Source: Halomonas halmophila
Lineage (GTDB): Bacteria; Pseudomonadota; Gammaproteobacteria; Pseudomonadales; Halomonadaceae
Reading direction: 5' to 3'
Length of the DNA stretch: 64,000 nucleotides
Assembly (NCBI RefSeq): GCF_006540005.1
Contig: NZ_BJOC01000003.1
Span: forward strand, 144,973-208,972
Positions 1-12,312 of the stretch are shown here, piece by piece. A model generated the notes under the pieces. The model made no database searches. It saw nothing but the letters and a program-made list of their open reading frames with translations, and was not told where the DNA came from. Both the position numbers and the translations under genes were made by a program. Position 1 is the first letter of the stretch. Every line of letters begins with the position of its first letter.

Positions 1-586
1 ATACCGAGTAGTTCACGGCGCCCAGCTCATAGGTCCCGGATTCCACCAGGGCGATGGTGCGCGAGTGATCACCGGAGAAACCGACACGGGAGAAGACGTC
101 CTCGGGGGCCTCGTCGAAACGCTGACGCAGGAAGTGCTCCGGCATCAGTCGCCCGGACGTGGAGGTCTTGGCGCCGAAGGTGAAACTCTTGTCGGCGATC
201 GCTTCCGGAAGCTCATCGGCGGGCTCGAGATCGGTGGAACGGTGCGCGATGAAGTAGCTCTGGAACTCGGCATCCTCCTGACCCTGGGCCAGTGCTCGGG
301 AATCCGGCACCAGGCGGCGCGCCTGAACACCGGAGAGGCCGCCGAACCAGGCCAGCTGCACCTGATCGTTGCGGAAGGCCGTGACCGCGGCTCCGTAGGA
401 CTTGACCGGCACATACTCCACCTCGACATCGAGCCGGTCCTCGAGATAGTTCGCGACCTTCGAGAAACGCTCGATCAGCCGCGATTGATCCTCATCGGGA
501 ATAGCGGTGAAGCGGAAAGTCTCCTCGGCCTGAGCCCCCTGGGCCAGCACGGCCAGAGTCACGGCGGTCATGGCAATCCAGCGCAT
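1..586 (-). CDS. PhnD-type ABC transporter substrate-binding protein (partial)
   Basis: This is the N-terminal 195 codons of a leftward gene that runs off the left edge. A Sec signal peptide is visible (about residues 1-20, ending in AQGAQA before EETF). It is followed by a PhnD/SsuA-like periplasmic binding domain with the features YLEDRL, VEYVPVKSYGAAV and VQLAWFGGLSG. The family captures oxyanions such as phosphonate or phosphite for an ABC importer; relatives in halomonads are sometimes named putative selenate-binding proteins. The ligand cannot be told from this fragment. The start is ATG at 584-586 with an AAGGAGAC ribosome site at 592-599. The ATPase and permease genes would lie outside the window. 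Confidence 0.8.
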   Translation of the reverse strand, partial: MRWIAMTAVTLAVLAQGAQAEETFRFTAIPDEDQSRLIERFSKVANYLEDRLDVEVEYVPVKSYGAAVTAFRNDQVQLAWFGGLSGVQARRLVPDSRALAQGQEDAEFQSYFIAHRSTDLEPADELPEAIADKSFTFGAKTSTSGRLMPEHFLRQRFDEAPEDVFSRVGFSGDHSRTIALVESGTYELGAVNYSV

Positions 587-717
587 CGACGGTCTCCTTG
601 TACATGGGAAGAGCCTATTGTTGTGGCTGGCAGGAGTATTGGCAAGCAGGTGTGGCGTCCTCTGGCGCGAGGGCCCTGAGAGACAGCAGCCTGCCTGCTT
701 TCAGACGCCGGTCAGAG

Positions 718-1584
718 TCACTCCGGGTTGCGCGAGACCGGATAACGCGTTTCCTTGAGGCTGTCCTTGATCTTCTTGAGGTGGGGCAGGAAGTCTTCGC
801 CGCGTCTCAGGGTGACGCCGGTGGCCAGGACGTCGATCAGCGCCAGCTGGATCATGCGCGAGGTCATCGGCATGTAGTGGTCGGTGTCTTCCGGCGCGCT
901 GACGGCGAGTATCTCGGTGCATTCGTCGGCCAGGGGCGAGACCGGGTCGGTTATGCCGAGTACCACGGCGCCGTTGTTGCGGGCCTGGCTGGCGATGTCG
1001 ACCAACTCGCGGGTGCGCCCGGTGTAGGAGAGTACCACCACCACGTCGCCGGTGTGGCAGGCTGCGGCCACCATGCGTTGCATCAGCACATCGATGTAGG
1101 CCGAGACCGGAATATTGAAGCGAAAGAACTTGTGCTGGGCATCCTGAGCAACGGCGCCCGAGGCGCCCAGGCCGAAGAAATGCAGCTGCTTGGCCTGGGT
1201 GAGATAGTCGACGGCGCGATCCACTCGTGCGGGGTCGGTCTCGCGGCGTGCCAGGTCGAGGGCGGCGATGGTGGCGCCGAAGATCTTGCTGGTGTAACCC
1301 TCAGCCGAATCACCGGGTTCGACGGCCTGACTGACATAGGGGGTGCCGCCGGCCAGGCTCTGGGCCAGCTTGATCTTGAAGTCCGGGTAGCCCTTGGCGT
1401 CGAAACTGCGGCAGAAGCGGTTTACCGTGGGCTCGCTGACCGAGGCGGAATGCGCCAGACTGGCGATGCTCATGCTGGTCGCGGCACTGGGGTCGGCGAG
1501 GATGACATCCGCTACCTTGCGTTCGGAACGGTTGAGTTCGTCGAGGCGCTGGCGGATGCGGTCCAGCAGATCGTGACTGACCAT
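718..1584 (-). CDS. hexR: HexR-type transcriptional regulator (RpiR family)
   Basis: A 288-residue RpiR-family repressor. An N-terminal helix-turn-helix covers about residues 1-75 ([13 protein letters not shown], then [12 protein letters not shown]). A C-terminal SIS sugar-phosphate-binding domain covers about 115-250 ([28 protein letters not shown]). HexR senses 2-keto-3-deoxy-6-phosphogluconate and controls Entner-Doudoroff genes. The placement, divergent from zwf-pgl-eda and next to edd-glk, matches that role exactly, as in Pseudomonas. The chosen start is the ATG of MVSHDLL at 1582-1584, with an AGGGAGAG-like site upstream; an upstream in-frame ATG would add ten atypical residues. Confidence 0.93.
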   Translation of the reverse strand: MVSHDLLDRIRQRLDELNRSERKVADVILADPSAATSMSIASLAHSASVSEPTVNRFCRSFDAKGYPDFKIKLAQSLAGGTPYVSQAVEPGDSAEGYTSKIFGATIAALDLARRETDPARVDRAVDYLTQAKQLHFFGLGASGAVAQDAQHKFFRFNIPVSAYIDVLMQRMVAAACHTGDVVVVLSYTGRTRELVDIASQARNNGAVVLGITDPVSPLADECTEILAVSAPEDTDHYMPMTSRMIQLALIDVLATGVTLRRGEDFLPHLKKIKDSLKETRYPVSRNPE

Positions 1585-1616
1585 GGGCGGGGGCTCTCCC
1601 TGATGGCGGGCCAAGG

Positions 1617-1776
1617 TGGTAATTTAACGACGTAAAACTCGCTATCCTAGCGCGAGATCCCTGAAGGACGCCAGAGCCCGCCATGAGCGACTCGGGTCAC
1701 TTTACCTTTAGTAGTAATCTTACAGAAATTTTTGGATGCTGGTGCGGCTTTGCGCTAGTATTTTGTAAAGTTAACC
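1617..1776. promoter_or_regulatory. hexR/zwf divergent control region with candidate HexR operators
   Basis: This 206-bp divergent intergenic region carries two AT-rich motifs with the same core: TGGTAATTTAACG at 1617-1629, near the hexR side, and TTGTAAAGTTAACC at 1763-1776, just before the zwf ribosome site. Similar motifs occur upstream of edd at 10677-10690 and 10737-10753. HexR sites in gammaproteobacteria are AT-rich TGTAA...TTACA-like palindromes, so operator function is an inference from motif resemblance and position. The copy at 1763-1776 would overlap the zwf promoter or transcript start. Confidence 0.4.
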
Positions 1777-1790
1777 AGATAGGGGCGGAC

Positions 1791-3302
<1,512 letters not shown>

Positions 3303-3303
3303 C

Positions 3304-3978
3304 ATGACCCAAGAGATATCGCCCCGGGACCGCCTGTCCCTTCAGCTCGCCGAAGCCGTCGCGGAGGCATTGAGAGTCGACCTGGCCAGCCGCGAGCGGG
3401 TGCTGCTGGTGGTCTCAGGTGGCTCCACGCCGGTGCCGTTTCTGCGCGCTCTCGCCGAGACGCCGCTGCCCTGGTCGCGCGTCGATGTCACCCTGGCCGA
3501 TGAGCGCTGGGTGGCCGAGTCCGATGACGACAGCAATGCCCGCCTGATTCGCGAACACCTGCTGCGCAGCCAGGCCCGTCAGGCCAATTTCGTGGCCCTG
3601 ACCAACGCGGCCGACACGCCCGAGGAGGGGGAAGCCGAGGTCGCGGGTCGCGTCGCCGCCCTGGCCTGGCCGGCCAGTGCCGTGGTGCTGGGCATGGGCG
3701 GCGATGGCCATACCGCCTCGCTGTTTCCGGACAGCCGCGAGCTGGAGCTGGCCCTGTCGACCGCGGAGCCCGTGGTGGCGGTGAGCACGCCCAGCCAGCC
3801 GCAGGCGCGCATCAGCCTGAGTGCCGACCGCCTGCACCAGTCGTCCCGACACTTCCTGCATATCACTGGCGATGCCAAGCGCGATGTGCTCGGCAAGGCA
3901 ATGACCGGCGATGATATGCGCGCCTTGCCGATTCGTGCCTTCCTGGCGGCCCCCCTGGGTATCTATTGGGCACCCTGA
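3304..3978 (+). CDS. pgl: 6-phosphogluconolactonase (DevB/SOL type)
   Basis: Hydrolyses 6-phosphogluconolactone made by Zwf to 6-phosphogluconate. The 224-residue protein has the family blocks VVSGGSTPVPF (about residues 37-47), DVTLADERWV (about 60-69) and VVLGMGGDGHTASLFP (about 128-143), which are shared with the glucosamine-6-phosphate isomerase fold. It begins one base after the zwf stop and so is translationally coupled to it. The eda gene follows 30 bp later. Confidence 0.95.
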   Translation: MTQEISPRDRLSLQLAEAVAEALRVDLASRERVLLVVSGGSTPVPFLRALAETPLPWSRVDVTLADERWVAESDDDSNARLIREHLLRSQARQANFVALTNAADTPEEGEAEVAGRVAALAWPASAVVLGMGGDGHTASLFPDSRELELALSTAEPVVAVSTPSQPQARISLSADRLHQSSRHFLHITGDAKRDVLGKAMTGDDMRALPIRAFLAAPLGIYWAP

Positions 3979-4008
3979 ACGCTACCGGCCTGTATTTCGG
4001 AGAACCAC

Positions 4009-4671
4009 ATGACCATCGATAAGCAATTGCCTTCCACGCGCACCACCGAGCTCGACAGCATCTGCCTCAAGGCGGAGGTCATTCCGGTGCTGGCCATTCA
4101 GCGCGTGGAAGACGCCGTGCCCCTGGCCCGGGCGCTGGTGGAAGGCGGCATCAGTGTGCTGGAAGTGACGCTGCGCACCGAGTGTGCCCTGGAAGCCACC
4201 CGGCGCATCAAGGAAGCCCTGCCGCAGGCCAGTGTGGGCATCGGCACGGTGCTGACCACCGCCCAGTATCGCCAGGCCGAGCAGGTCGGCGCCGACTTCG
4301 TGGTCACGCCGGGTACCACCGAGGCCCTGTATCGCCACGGTGTCAGCAGCCCGGTGCCGATGCTGCCGGGGGTGGCCACCGTCTCCGAGGTGATGGTCGG
4401 CTGGCAGTTCGGCTACCGTCGCTTCAAGTTCTTCCCGGCCGAGGCCAGTGGTGGCGCCAAGGCCCTCAAGGCCTTTGCCGGGCCGCTGCCGGAGGCTCGC
4501 TTCTGTCCGACCGGCGGCATCGGTCTGGATAACGCCGAGGACTATCTGGCACTCAAGAACGTGATGTGTGTCGGCGGCTCCTGGCTGACACCGGATTCGC
4601 TGGTCGAGGCGGAAGACTGGGATGCCATTCGCCGTCTGGCCCGGGAAGCGGCGGATCGTTTTCATCACTGA
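4009..4671 (+). CDS. eda: KDPG/KHG aldolase
   Basis: Cleaves 2-keto-3-deoxy-6-phosphogluconate to pyruvate and glyceraldehyde 3-phosphate, the final step of the Entner-Doudoroff pathway. The 220-residue class I aldolase has LEVTLRT with the catalytic Glu52, the phosphate-binding TPGTTEAL loop (about 100-107) and the Schiff-base lysine Lys140 in FKFFPAEAS. It is the last gene of the zwf-pgl-eda operon and is followed by a clear rho-independent terminator at 4776-4800. Length and motifs are normal for the family. Confidence 0.97.
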   Translation: MTIDKQLPSTRTTELDSICLKAEVIPVLAIQRVEDAVPLARALVEGGISVLEVTLRTECALEATRRIKEALPQASVGIGTVLTTAQYRQAEQVGADFVVTPGTTEALYRHGVSSPVPMLPGVATVSEVMVGWQFGYRRFKFFPAEASGGAKALKAFAGPLPEARFCPTGGIGLDNAEDYLALKNVMCVGGSWLTPDSLVEAEDWDAIRRLAREAADRFHH

Positions 4672-4775
4672 ATGAGGGGGGCGGCGCGCTGTCTGAACCC
4701 GATACGTCAGGCAGAGGCGCCGCCACCAGAGCCTCCCGACAGGTTCTCTCTCGACAGCCTAGCTGTCGCTTTCTC

Positions 4776-4800
4776 GCCGGCCCTCTGGGCCGGCTTTTTT
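4776..4800 (+). terminator. Rho-independent terminator of zwf-pgl-eda
   Basis: GCCGGCCC at 4776-4783 pairs with GGGCCGGC at 4787-4794 (8-bp GC stem, 3-base loop) and is followed by six T residues. It lies between eda and the convergent fructokinase gene. It has no T run on the opposite strand, so it acts rightward. Confidence 0.9.
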
Positions 4801-4851
4801 CGCTATATCCTCTGTGCCGCAGGCACCGGGCGAGCTGGCGCTCTCCGGGTA

Positions 4852-5796
4852 TCAGTCGAGATCAGCGCGGGTCGGCAGGGCGGCATAGGCGCCGGGGCGC
4901 GTGACCGCATGGGCACCGCAACGGCAGGCGAAGGCCAGGGCATCCTCGAGCAGGGCGGTGTCGCGGAACCAGTCGTCATGGTAGCGCTCGGCGAGGCGCG
5001 TCAGCAGGCCGCCGATGAAGGCATCGCCGCCGGCGGTGGTGTCGACGGCCTTGACCGCGGGCGGCGCCAGGCGTGTTTCATGGTCGCGCTGCTTCAGCCT
5101 GACCTCGCCGGGCCCATGGGTGATGACGATGGCCCTGGCGCCGGCGGCCAGGCGCTCGGCCACCCAGTCGTCTTCCGGGTGGTCGGCACGCAGGTAGGTC
5201 AGCTCGTCGTCGGCCAGCTTGATCAGGTCGGCGTTATCGAGGAGCTGGGTGACCAGGCTGATATCGGCCTGGCCGGCGGCCCAGAGGTTATGGCGCAGAT
5301 TGGCGTCGACGCTGACCAGGTAGCCGGCTCGCCTGGCCATCTCGGCCATGGCCAGCGTCGTCTCGGCGATGGCGGGCTCGGTCAGGCTGTTGCTGCACAG
5401 GTGCAGCAGGCCCGGTTCACTGAAGGTGCCGGCGGGGACATGCTCGATACGGTACAGCAGGTCGGCGGCCGGCGGCCGGTAGAAGTCGAAGGTGCGCTCG
5501 CCCTCGGCATCCCGCGAGACGAAGGCCAGCGCGGTGCGAGCTTCGCGGGTGCGGCTGACGCCCGAGACGTTGACGCCGTGTGCCGTCAGTTCGGCGGCCA
5601 GGAAGTCGCCGAAATAATCCTCGCCGAGCATGCCGAGGAACCGGCTGGGCAGTCCCAGCCTGGTACAGGCCACGGCCACGTTGGCCGGCGCACCGCCGGC
5701 GTAGGGCGTGAAGGTCTCCGGGCCTTGCCGGTTGTCTCCCAGGCGGCTCGACAGCATGTCGACCAGGGCTTCGCCGAAGGCAATCAGGTGGTTCAT
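4852..5796 (-). CDS. PfkB-family fructokinase-like sugar kinase
   Basis: A 314-residue ribokinase/PfkB-family kinase that phosphorylates a sugar with ATP. Visible motifs are FGEALVDM at the N terminus, the substrate-site GGAPANVAVACTRLG (about 34-48) and the C-terminal anion-hole/catalytic motif DTTAGGDAFIGGLL (about 227-240, with the base Asp in GGDAF). The overall pattern fits fructokinase; 2-keto-3-deoxygluconate kinase is an alternative. It is the last gene of the leftward edd operon, 51 bp after the aldo/keto reductase, which supports a role in feeding hexoses into the Entner-Doudoroff pathway. Confidence 0.85.
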   Translation of the reverse strand: MNHLIAFGEALVDMLSSRLGDNRQGPETFTPYAGGAPANVAVACTRLGLPSRFLGMLGEDYFGDFLAAELTAHGVNVSGVSRTREARTALAFVSRDAEGERTFDFYRPPAADLLYRIEHVPAGTFSEPGLLHLCSNSLTEPAIAETTLAMAEMARRAGYLVSVDANLRHNLWAAGQADISLVTQLLDNADLIKLADDELTYLRADHPEDDWVAERLAAGARAIVITHGPGEVRLKQRDHETRLAPPAVKAVDTTAGGDAFIGGLLTRLAERYHDDWFRDTALLEDALAFACRCGAHAVTRPGAYAALPTRADLD

Positions 5797-5847
5797 GACA
5801 TATTCCCCAGAGTTGGTGTTGTTGGCCGGGGCGCATGACGCCTCGGG

Positions 5848-6726
5848 TCAGGCGACCTCGTGGCCGCGCGCTGTCTCGAGCAGGTGATACCAGGTGGCGC
5901 GGTCCAGGTCATGGCGGGCATCGTCGAGCAGCTGGGTGATGCGTGAGGCCGTCAGGCTGCCGATGACCGGCAAGGGGCGCCCGGGCAGGGCACGCAGCCA
6001 GGCCAGGGCGAGCCCGGCAGCAGAGAGCCCCCGATCGGCCGCCAGGCTTTCCAGCCGCTCGCCCAGGGCGCCCGAGAGACATGCGCCACCCCCGAGTGGT
6101 GACCAGGCCATGGGCTGTTGGCCATCGCCGATGACGGCGTCGTAGAGCCCGTCGAACAGCGGTGTGGAGTGTGCCAGCGACAGCTGCAGCTGATGGGCCT
6201 GCAGCGGGTGGCGCATGGCCGCGGCCAGGCGTCGCCAGGCCTCCGGCAGGAAGTTGGACACGCCCGCCGCGCCGATCTTGCCGGCCTCGATGGCGTCATC
6301 CAGGGCCCGGCCGGTGGCCTCGGCCGACATCAAGGGGTCGGGGCGGTGCAGCAGGAAGTGCTCGACGTGCTCGACCCCGAGCCGCTCGAGTGCGGCATCG
6401 ATGGCGGCGCTGACATGGGCATGGGAGCTGTTGTAATGCTTGACCCCGAAGGCTGACGTGTCGCGGTCCGGCGTGACGATGCCGGTCTTGGTGATCAGGC
6501 CGAGGCGTCCGGCGAGGCCGGGGCGCAGGCGCAGCGCCTCGCCGAACAGGGCCTCGCAGTGTCGGTTGCCGTAGATGTCGGCGTGGTCGAACCACACCAG
6601 GCCCTGATCCAGCCTGGCCTCGATCCAGTCGGCCAGGGCGGCGGGGCGTTGCAGATCCGGGGCCTCGCCCAGGTTCATCATGCCCAGGGCAAAGGGGGCG
6701 TCGAACGCCGGTGTCGTGTGCATCAT
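5848..6726 (-). CDS. Aldo/keto reductase (YdhF-like)
   Basis: A 292-residue NADPH-dependent aldo/keto reductase with a TIM-barrel fold. Visible blocks are FDHADIYGN (catalytic Asp/Tyr, about 45-53), ITKTGI (catalytic Lys) and HVEHFLLHRPDPLM, followed by AAGVSNF and the C-terminal cofactor segment PVIGS. The substrate is unknown. The start ATG (6724-6726) overlaps the stop of the upstream mutarotase gene by one base (TGATG), so the two are translationally coupled and probably share a carbohydrate role. An adjacent in-frame ATG at 6721-6723 is possible. Confidence 0.88.
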   Translation of the reverse strand: MMHTTPAFDAPFALGMMNLGEAPDLQRPAALADWIEARLDQGLVWFDHADIYGNRHCEALFGEALRLRPGLAGRLGLITKTGIVTPDRDTSAFGVKHYNSSHAHVSAAIDAALERLGVEHVEHFLLHRPDPLMSAEATGRALDDAIEAGKIGAAGVSNFLPEAWRRLAAAMRHPLQAHQLQLSLAHSTPLFDGLYDAVIGDGQQPMAWSPLGGGACLSGALGERLESLAADRGLSAAGLALAWLRALPGRPLPVIGSLTASRITQLLDDARHDLDRATWYHLLETARGHEVA

Positions 6727-7685
6727 CAGGTATCCCGTGAAAGGGTGGTGCCCAGCAGGTGCTGGGCGCCGGGGACCAGCCAGACCGGGTCGAGACGGGT
6801 ATTGGCCGACTCGACACACAGGAAGCGTCGCGCATCGGCCGGGGCAGTGTCCTCGGGCGGCGCCTCGCCGGGGTTCCAGACCACTACCGAGTCGCTGTTT
6901 TGACGAGCAATGCGTAGCCGTCGTTGCTCATCGTCGAGCACGACCTCGGCATTGCTGTGGTAGATGCGGTCGATGCGGCCGCGCACGCCGAGCTCGCCCT
7001 GCTGCTCGCAGTCGGCGAAGTCCTTGAGCTTGTCGAGGTAGCGGGCTCCCGCCAGGCCCTCGACACGGCAGGCATGGGCATCCGCCACCGCCAGGTAGCT
7101 GTGCAGGGCGCCGGTGATCTTCACCGGAGTCTCGCCAAGGTGCTCGGTGATCAGTTCGACATGCAGCCGATGGGCATTGGCCTGGACCACGGCACGCGGT
7201 ACCAGCTGGCTGTGCAGCCGCTCGAGCGGACTGAGGTGAAGCTCGACGCCGTCTTCATGCTCATCGACGGCTTCCAGGCGCCAGTTCGCCTTGCGTGCGG
7301 GGCCATGCATGGGCCCGGAACGATCCGAGGACTCGTCGGCGGTATGTTCATCGGCGAACCAGGGCCAGCATAGCGGGATGCCGCCGCGGATGGCCCCGGG
7401 CAGCGCCTGTGGCGTCGGTGTCACCCACAGCCAGCCACCCGGTACCAGCGTCTCGCCGGGCGAAGCAGCAGAGCCCTCGGCCGGCGCGTTGTCGGGCGCC
7501 GGAGAAGAGCCTTCGGCTGGCGCGTGGTCGGACGCCGGAGCATAGTGCAAGACCTGGGCGCCCTGCAGTGAAACGGCGAGTTCACCCCAGGACTCGTTGG
7601 CTAGCCAGACGTCGCGTCCGGCCCACTCGGCGTGGCGTTGTCCCTGGGTATTGTCCAGCAGGATGCGCAGCGTTTCGGGAATCAT
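6726..7685 (-). CDS. D-hexose-6-phosphate mutarotase (YeaD-like aldose 1-epimerase family)
   Basis: A 319-residue galactose mutarotase-fold protein, probably interconverting alpha and beta hexose 6-phosphates between Glk and Zwf. Family features are GGIPLCWPWF (about 101-110), the HSYLAV block (about 198-203) and VVVWNPGE. About residues 50-77 carry an extra low-complexity linker containing two imperfect copies of an Ala-Pro-Ala-Glu-Gly-Ser unit (APAEGSSPAPDNAPAEGS), not expected in the family core. The start at 7685 has GGAGACC just upstream. The stop is coupled to the next gene. Confidence 0.88.
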   Translation of the reverse strand: MIPETLRILLDNTQGQRHAEWAGRDVWLANESWGELAVSLQGAQVLHYAPASDHAPAEGSSPAPDNAPAEGSAASPGETLVPGGWLWVTPTPQALPGAIRGGIPLCWPWFADEHTADESSDRSGPMHGPARKANWRLEAVDEHEDGVELHLSPLERLHSQLVPRAVVQANAHRLHVELITEHLGETPVKITGALHSYLAVADAHACRVEGLAGARYLDKLKDFADCEQQGELGVRGRIDRIYHSNAEVVLDDEQRRLRIARQNSDSVVVWNPGEAPPEDTAPADARRFLCVESANTRLDPVWLVPGAQHLLGTTLSRDT

Positions 7686-7701
7686 TCGGTCTCCTCGCCG
7701 G

Positions 7702-8670
7702 TCATTCGACCTCGGGGTTGTGCAGGGCTTCGGCGGCGCCCAGGAGTCCCGTCCACGGGGCGGTCACTACCTGAACGGGCAGCGAGGCGGTGTAGTCACG
7801 CATGCGCCCCTTGTCGTGAAAGGCCTCGAGAAAGCGGCTGTCGGGCAGCCAGTTCAGCAGACGGGGCAGGATACCGCCGCACAGGTAGACCCCGCCCCGT
7901 GCGCCCATGGTCAGGGCCGCGTCACCGCTGACGTCGCCGAGAATCTTCAGAAAACGTTGAAGGGTATCACGCGCGATCGGGTCGTCGCTGCCGGCGGCTT
8001 CGGTCACCTCGGCCGGGGTGCGGTGTTGCGGGTTGGCCCCCTTCAATGAGCAGTGCGCCACGTACAGATCCAGGAGCCCCTGACCGCAGAGCAGGCGCTC
8101 GACCGAGATACGGCCATAGCGATTGCGGAAATGGCGCAGCAGGTTCTGCTCGCGTTCGTCGGTGGGGGCGAAGGTGACATGCCCGCCCTCTGTGGGCAGC
8201 GGGATCCAGTCATGGCGGCCGGGAAATACGCCGGCCACGCCGAGTCCGGTCCCCGGGCCGATCACCAGGCGCGTGGCATGGGGGGCACAGTGGCCTGCCT
8301 GGAGCGTGACTCGTTCGTCCTCGGCGACATGCGGCACGCCCAGTGCCTGGGCCATGAAGTCGTTGATGACCTTGAACAGCTCCAGGTTCAGGGCTTCGCG
8401 GACTTCGGTGCGGGTGAACGCCCAGTGGTTGTTGGTCATCACCACGCGTTCACCATGCACCGGGCAGGCGAAGGCCAGGCAGGCCTCGCGAGGCGCCTGG
8501 TCACCGGTTGCGCCGACTCGTTCCAGGTAGTCGCGGGCGGCTTCGATGATGCCCGGGTACTCGGCACAGGGCAGGCTCTGAATGTCGTGTGGCGCGAAGG
8601 CACCTGGCGTCACCAGGGCGAAGCGGGCATTGGTGCCGCCGATATCACCAATAAGTGCGGGTCGTGTCAT
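7702..8670 (-). CDS. glk: Glucokinase
   Basis: Phosphorylates glucose with ATP to glucose 6-phosphate, feeding Zwf. The 322-residue protein belongs to the proteobacterial Glk (ROK/hexokinase superfamily) group. It has the ATP-phosphate motif GDIGGTNARFAL (about 8-19), the glucose-site segment VMTNNHWAFT (about 78-87, with NDF at about 101-103), the GPGTGLGVA block (about 137-145) and PTEGGHV. It sits between edd and the mutarotase gene in the leftward operon, a common arrangement in bacteria that use the Entner-Doudoroff route. Confidence 0.96.
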   Translation of the reverse strand: MTRPALIGDIGGTNARFALVTPGAFAPHDIQSLPCAEYPGIIEAARDYLERVGATGDQAPREACLAFACPVHGERVVMTNNHWAFTRTEVREALNLELFKVINDFMAQALGVPHVAEDERVTLQAGHCAPHATRLVIGPGTGLGVAGVFPGRHDWIPLPTEGGHVTFAPTDEREQNLLRHFRNRYGRISVERLLCGQGLLDLYVAHCSLKGANPQHRTPAEVTEAAGSDDPIARDTLQRFLKILGDVSGDAALTMGARGGVYLCGGILPRLLNWLPDSRFLEAFHDKGRMRDYTASLPVQVVTAPWTGLLGAAEALHNPEVE

Positions 8671-8721
8671 GGGGCGTTCGTGTCGTCAAGAGTCGAGTCG
8701 GGGTGCCATCGCTGCAGCCGG

Positions 8722-8746
8722 CCCCGCCCGCTGCTGCGGGGCGGGG
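8722..8746. other. GC-rich intercistronic hairpin between edd and glk
   Basis: CCCCGCCC at 8722-8729 pairs with GGGCGGGG at 8739-8746 across a 9-base loop. It lies in the 89-bp gap after edd. There is no T run on either side, so it looks like an RNA-processing or stability hairpin rather than a terminator; that role is inference. Confidence 0.5.
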
Positions 8747-8759
8747 GCGAGCCACTCGT

Positions 8760-10646
<1,887 letters not shown>

Positions 10647-10676
10647 GGGGCACCTCGGAGGCGTTATCGAGAATTT

Positions 10677-10753
10677 TGGTAAATTTAACAAAAATTTCGC
10701 CAGTCACGCCGCCATGATAGGCCTTTTGAGGGTGTTTTGTAATTATTTAACCC
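10677..10753. promoter_or_regulatory. edd upstream region with candidate HexR operators
   Basis: The 300-bp gap between edd and the GNAT-like gene contains TGGTAAATTTAACA (10677-10690) about 30 bp before the edd start and TTGTAATTATTTAACCC (10737-10753) about 90 bp before it. Both share a core with motifs in front of hexR and zwf (1617-1629, 1763-1776). The rest of the gap (10754-10946) is GC-rich with no gene visible. Operator assignment is by resemblance only. Confidence 0.4.
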
Positions 10754-10946
10754 AAAAGGATAAGGCGGCCGGTAAGGTCGCGTCGTGCTCCGCCGGCGTG
10801 AAGGCGAGGGCTCAGCACCCGGGAGCGCCGCCATGCCGAGCTGGCATGGGGCGGGCCCGGGGTGGCGAGAGTGGGTATGCCTGAGCACAATGTAGGGCCT
10901 TTTACGGTTGTCTGTCAGCCAGCCCGTGCTGTCCTTCGGAGATTTC

Positions 10947-12089
10947 ATGACGCGACTCCATCTTGCAGATCCGCTTGCCATGGCGGCGATACCGGCAGCG
11001 GCGTGGAATGCCCTCGTGGATGATGACTATCCCTTCCTGCGCCATGAATTCCTGTCCGCTCTGGAGTCGACCGGAGCCGTGACACGCGAGACCGGCTGGG
11101 TAGCGCGACACCTGACGCTGTGGCGCGACGGCGAGCTCGTGGGGGCGCTCCCGCACTACCTCAAGTATCATTCCTTCGGTGAATATGTGTTCGACTGGGC
11201 CTGGGCGGATGCCTGGGAAAGAGCGGGCGGGCAGTATTACCCCAAGTCGGTCAGTGCCGTTCCATTCACGCCGGTCCCGGGCCCCAGGCTGCTGCTCGCC
11301 GAGGATGTCGACCCGTGCGAGGCCATGCAGCGCCTGTCCGAGGCTTGTTGCGGCGAAGATACCTCGGGCTGGCACCTGTTGTTTGCCGAACAGCGGGAAG
11401 TCGCGGCCTGGCAGCAGGCATGCCCGGACCTGATAGCGCGGGACGGCGTGCAGTTTCAATGGCGGGACCGGGGGTTCGGTGACTTCGATGGCTTCCTGGC
11501 CAGCCTGACATCGAAACGGCGCAAGGCCATTCGTCGCGAACGTCGCCGCATCGCCGAGCAGGGCCTGACGCTGCATCGACTCGAGGGGGCCGATATTGGT
11601 GAGGCGGATCTGGCGCATTTCTACCGGTGTTACCAGATGACGTACCTGGAGCGCGGGCAGCGCGGCTACCTGAGCCATGACTTCTTCGCGCAGTTGCTGC
11701 AGCGGTTGCCCGAGGCGCTCCTGTTGATACAGGCCCGGTTGCACGACCGGCCCGTGGCGGCAGCCCTGTGCCTGCAGGGGGGCAATTCGCTGTACGGCCG
11801 TTACTGGGGCAGTGAGGTCATGGCCGATGGGCTGCACTTCGAGGCCTGCTACTACCAGGGCATCGAACACTGTCTCGCCCGGGGGCTCGATCTCTTCGAC
11901 CCGGGCACCCAGGGGGAACACAAGCTGGCGAGAGGCTTCGCTCCTCTCCGTCTCACCTCGTTGCATCATATCGCTGATCCGCGCTTGCGTAGCGCAGTCG
12001 CGCGTTTCTGCCGCGAGGAAGGCGCTCATGTCAGCTCATATCATGAGGCCGCGACACAAGGCTTACCGTTTAAAAGTGAAGAAAGGTGA
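10947..12089 (+). CDS. GNAT-like / FemAB-type acyltransferase (COG3146 family)
   Basis: A 380-residue cytoplasmic protein of the COG3146 family (annotated variously as peptidoglycan-biosynthesis-like or GNAT N-acetyltransferase). Visible blocks are DYPFLRHEFLSALE near the N terminus, GALPHYLKYHSFGEYVFDW, SSKRRKxIRRER-like SLTSKRRKAIRRERRR, and FEACYYQGIEHCLARGL followed by FDPGTQGEHKLARGF near the C terminus. The exact substrate is unknown. The start is ATG 10947 with CGGAG 6 bp upstream; a TTG at 10908 would give a longer form with no obvious ribosome site. Monocistronic; no terminator is evident after it. Confidence 0.8.
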   Translation: MTRLHLADPLAMAAIPAAAWNALVDDDYPFLRHEFLSALESTGAVTRETGWVARHLTLWRDGELVGALPHYLKYHSFGEYVFDWAWADAWERAGGQYYPKSVSAVPFTPVPGPRLLLAEDVDPCEAMQRLSEACCGEDTSGWHLLFAEQREVAAWQQACPDLIARDGVQFQWRDRGFGDFDGFLASLTSKRRKAIRRERRRIAEQGLTLHRLEGADIGEADLAHFYRCYQMTYLERGQRGYLSHDFFAQLLQRLPEALLLIQARLHDRPVAAALCLQGGNSLYGRYWGSEVMADGLHFEACYYQGIEHCLARGLDLFDPGTQGEHKLARGFAPLRLTSLHHIADPRLRSAVARFCREEGAHVSSYHEAATQGLPFKSEER

Positions 12090-12312
12090 ACTACTCTTCG
12101 TTTAATCCCGAAAGAATTTTTCACACTATTCTGTCATCTCGATGCGATTAGTTTTTGTGTTACATGAAGCCCTTTTTGTTTAGGAATGCCTGATTTAAAG
12201 CTGGGTTAATGTGCGCCTGCTAGTCGTTTTCGCGGTGGAAACTTCATTGCGAGCAAGAGGAATGCCGCTGAAAACTTCTTCCGTGAGCTCCCGTTGAAGA
12301 GGAGAGGATCTG
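12090..12312. other. AT-rich leader upstream of the VpsR-like gene
   Basis: This 223-bp stretch is distinctly AT-rich compared with its surroundings, containing several T-rich tracts around 12108-12180. It marks the left edge of the biofilm island and probably holds the promoter of the regulator gene. No sigma54 element with correct GG-N10-GC spacing was found in it, and no gene is visible. Confidence 0.4.
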
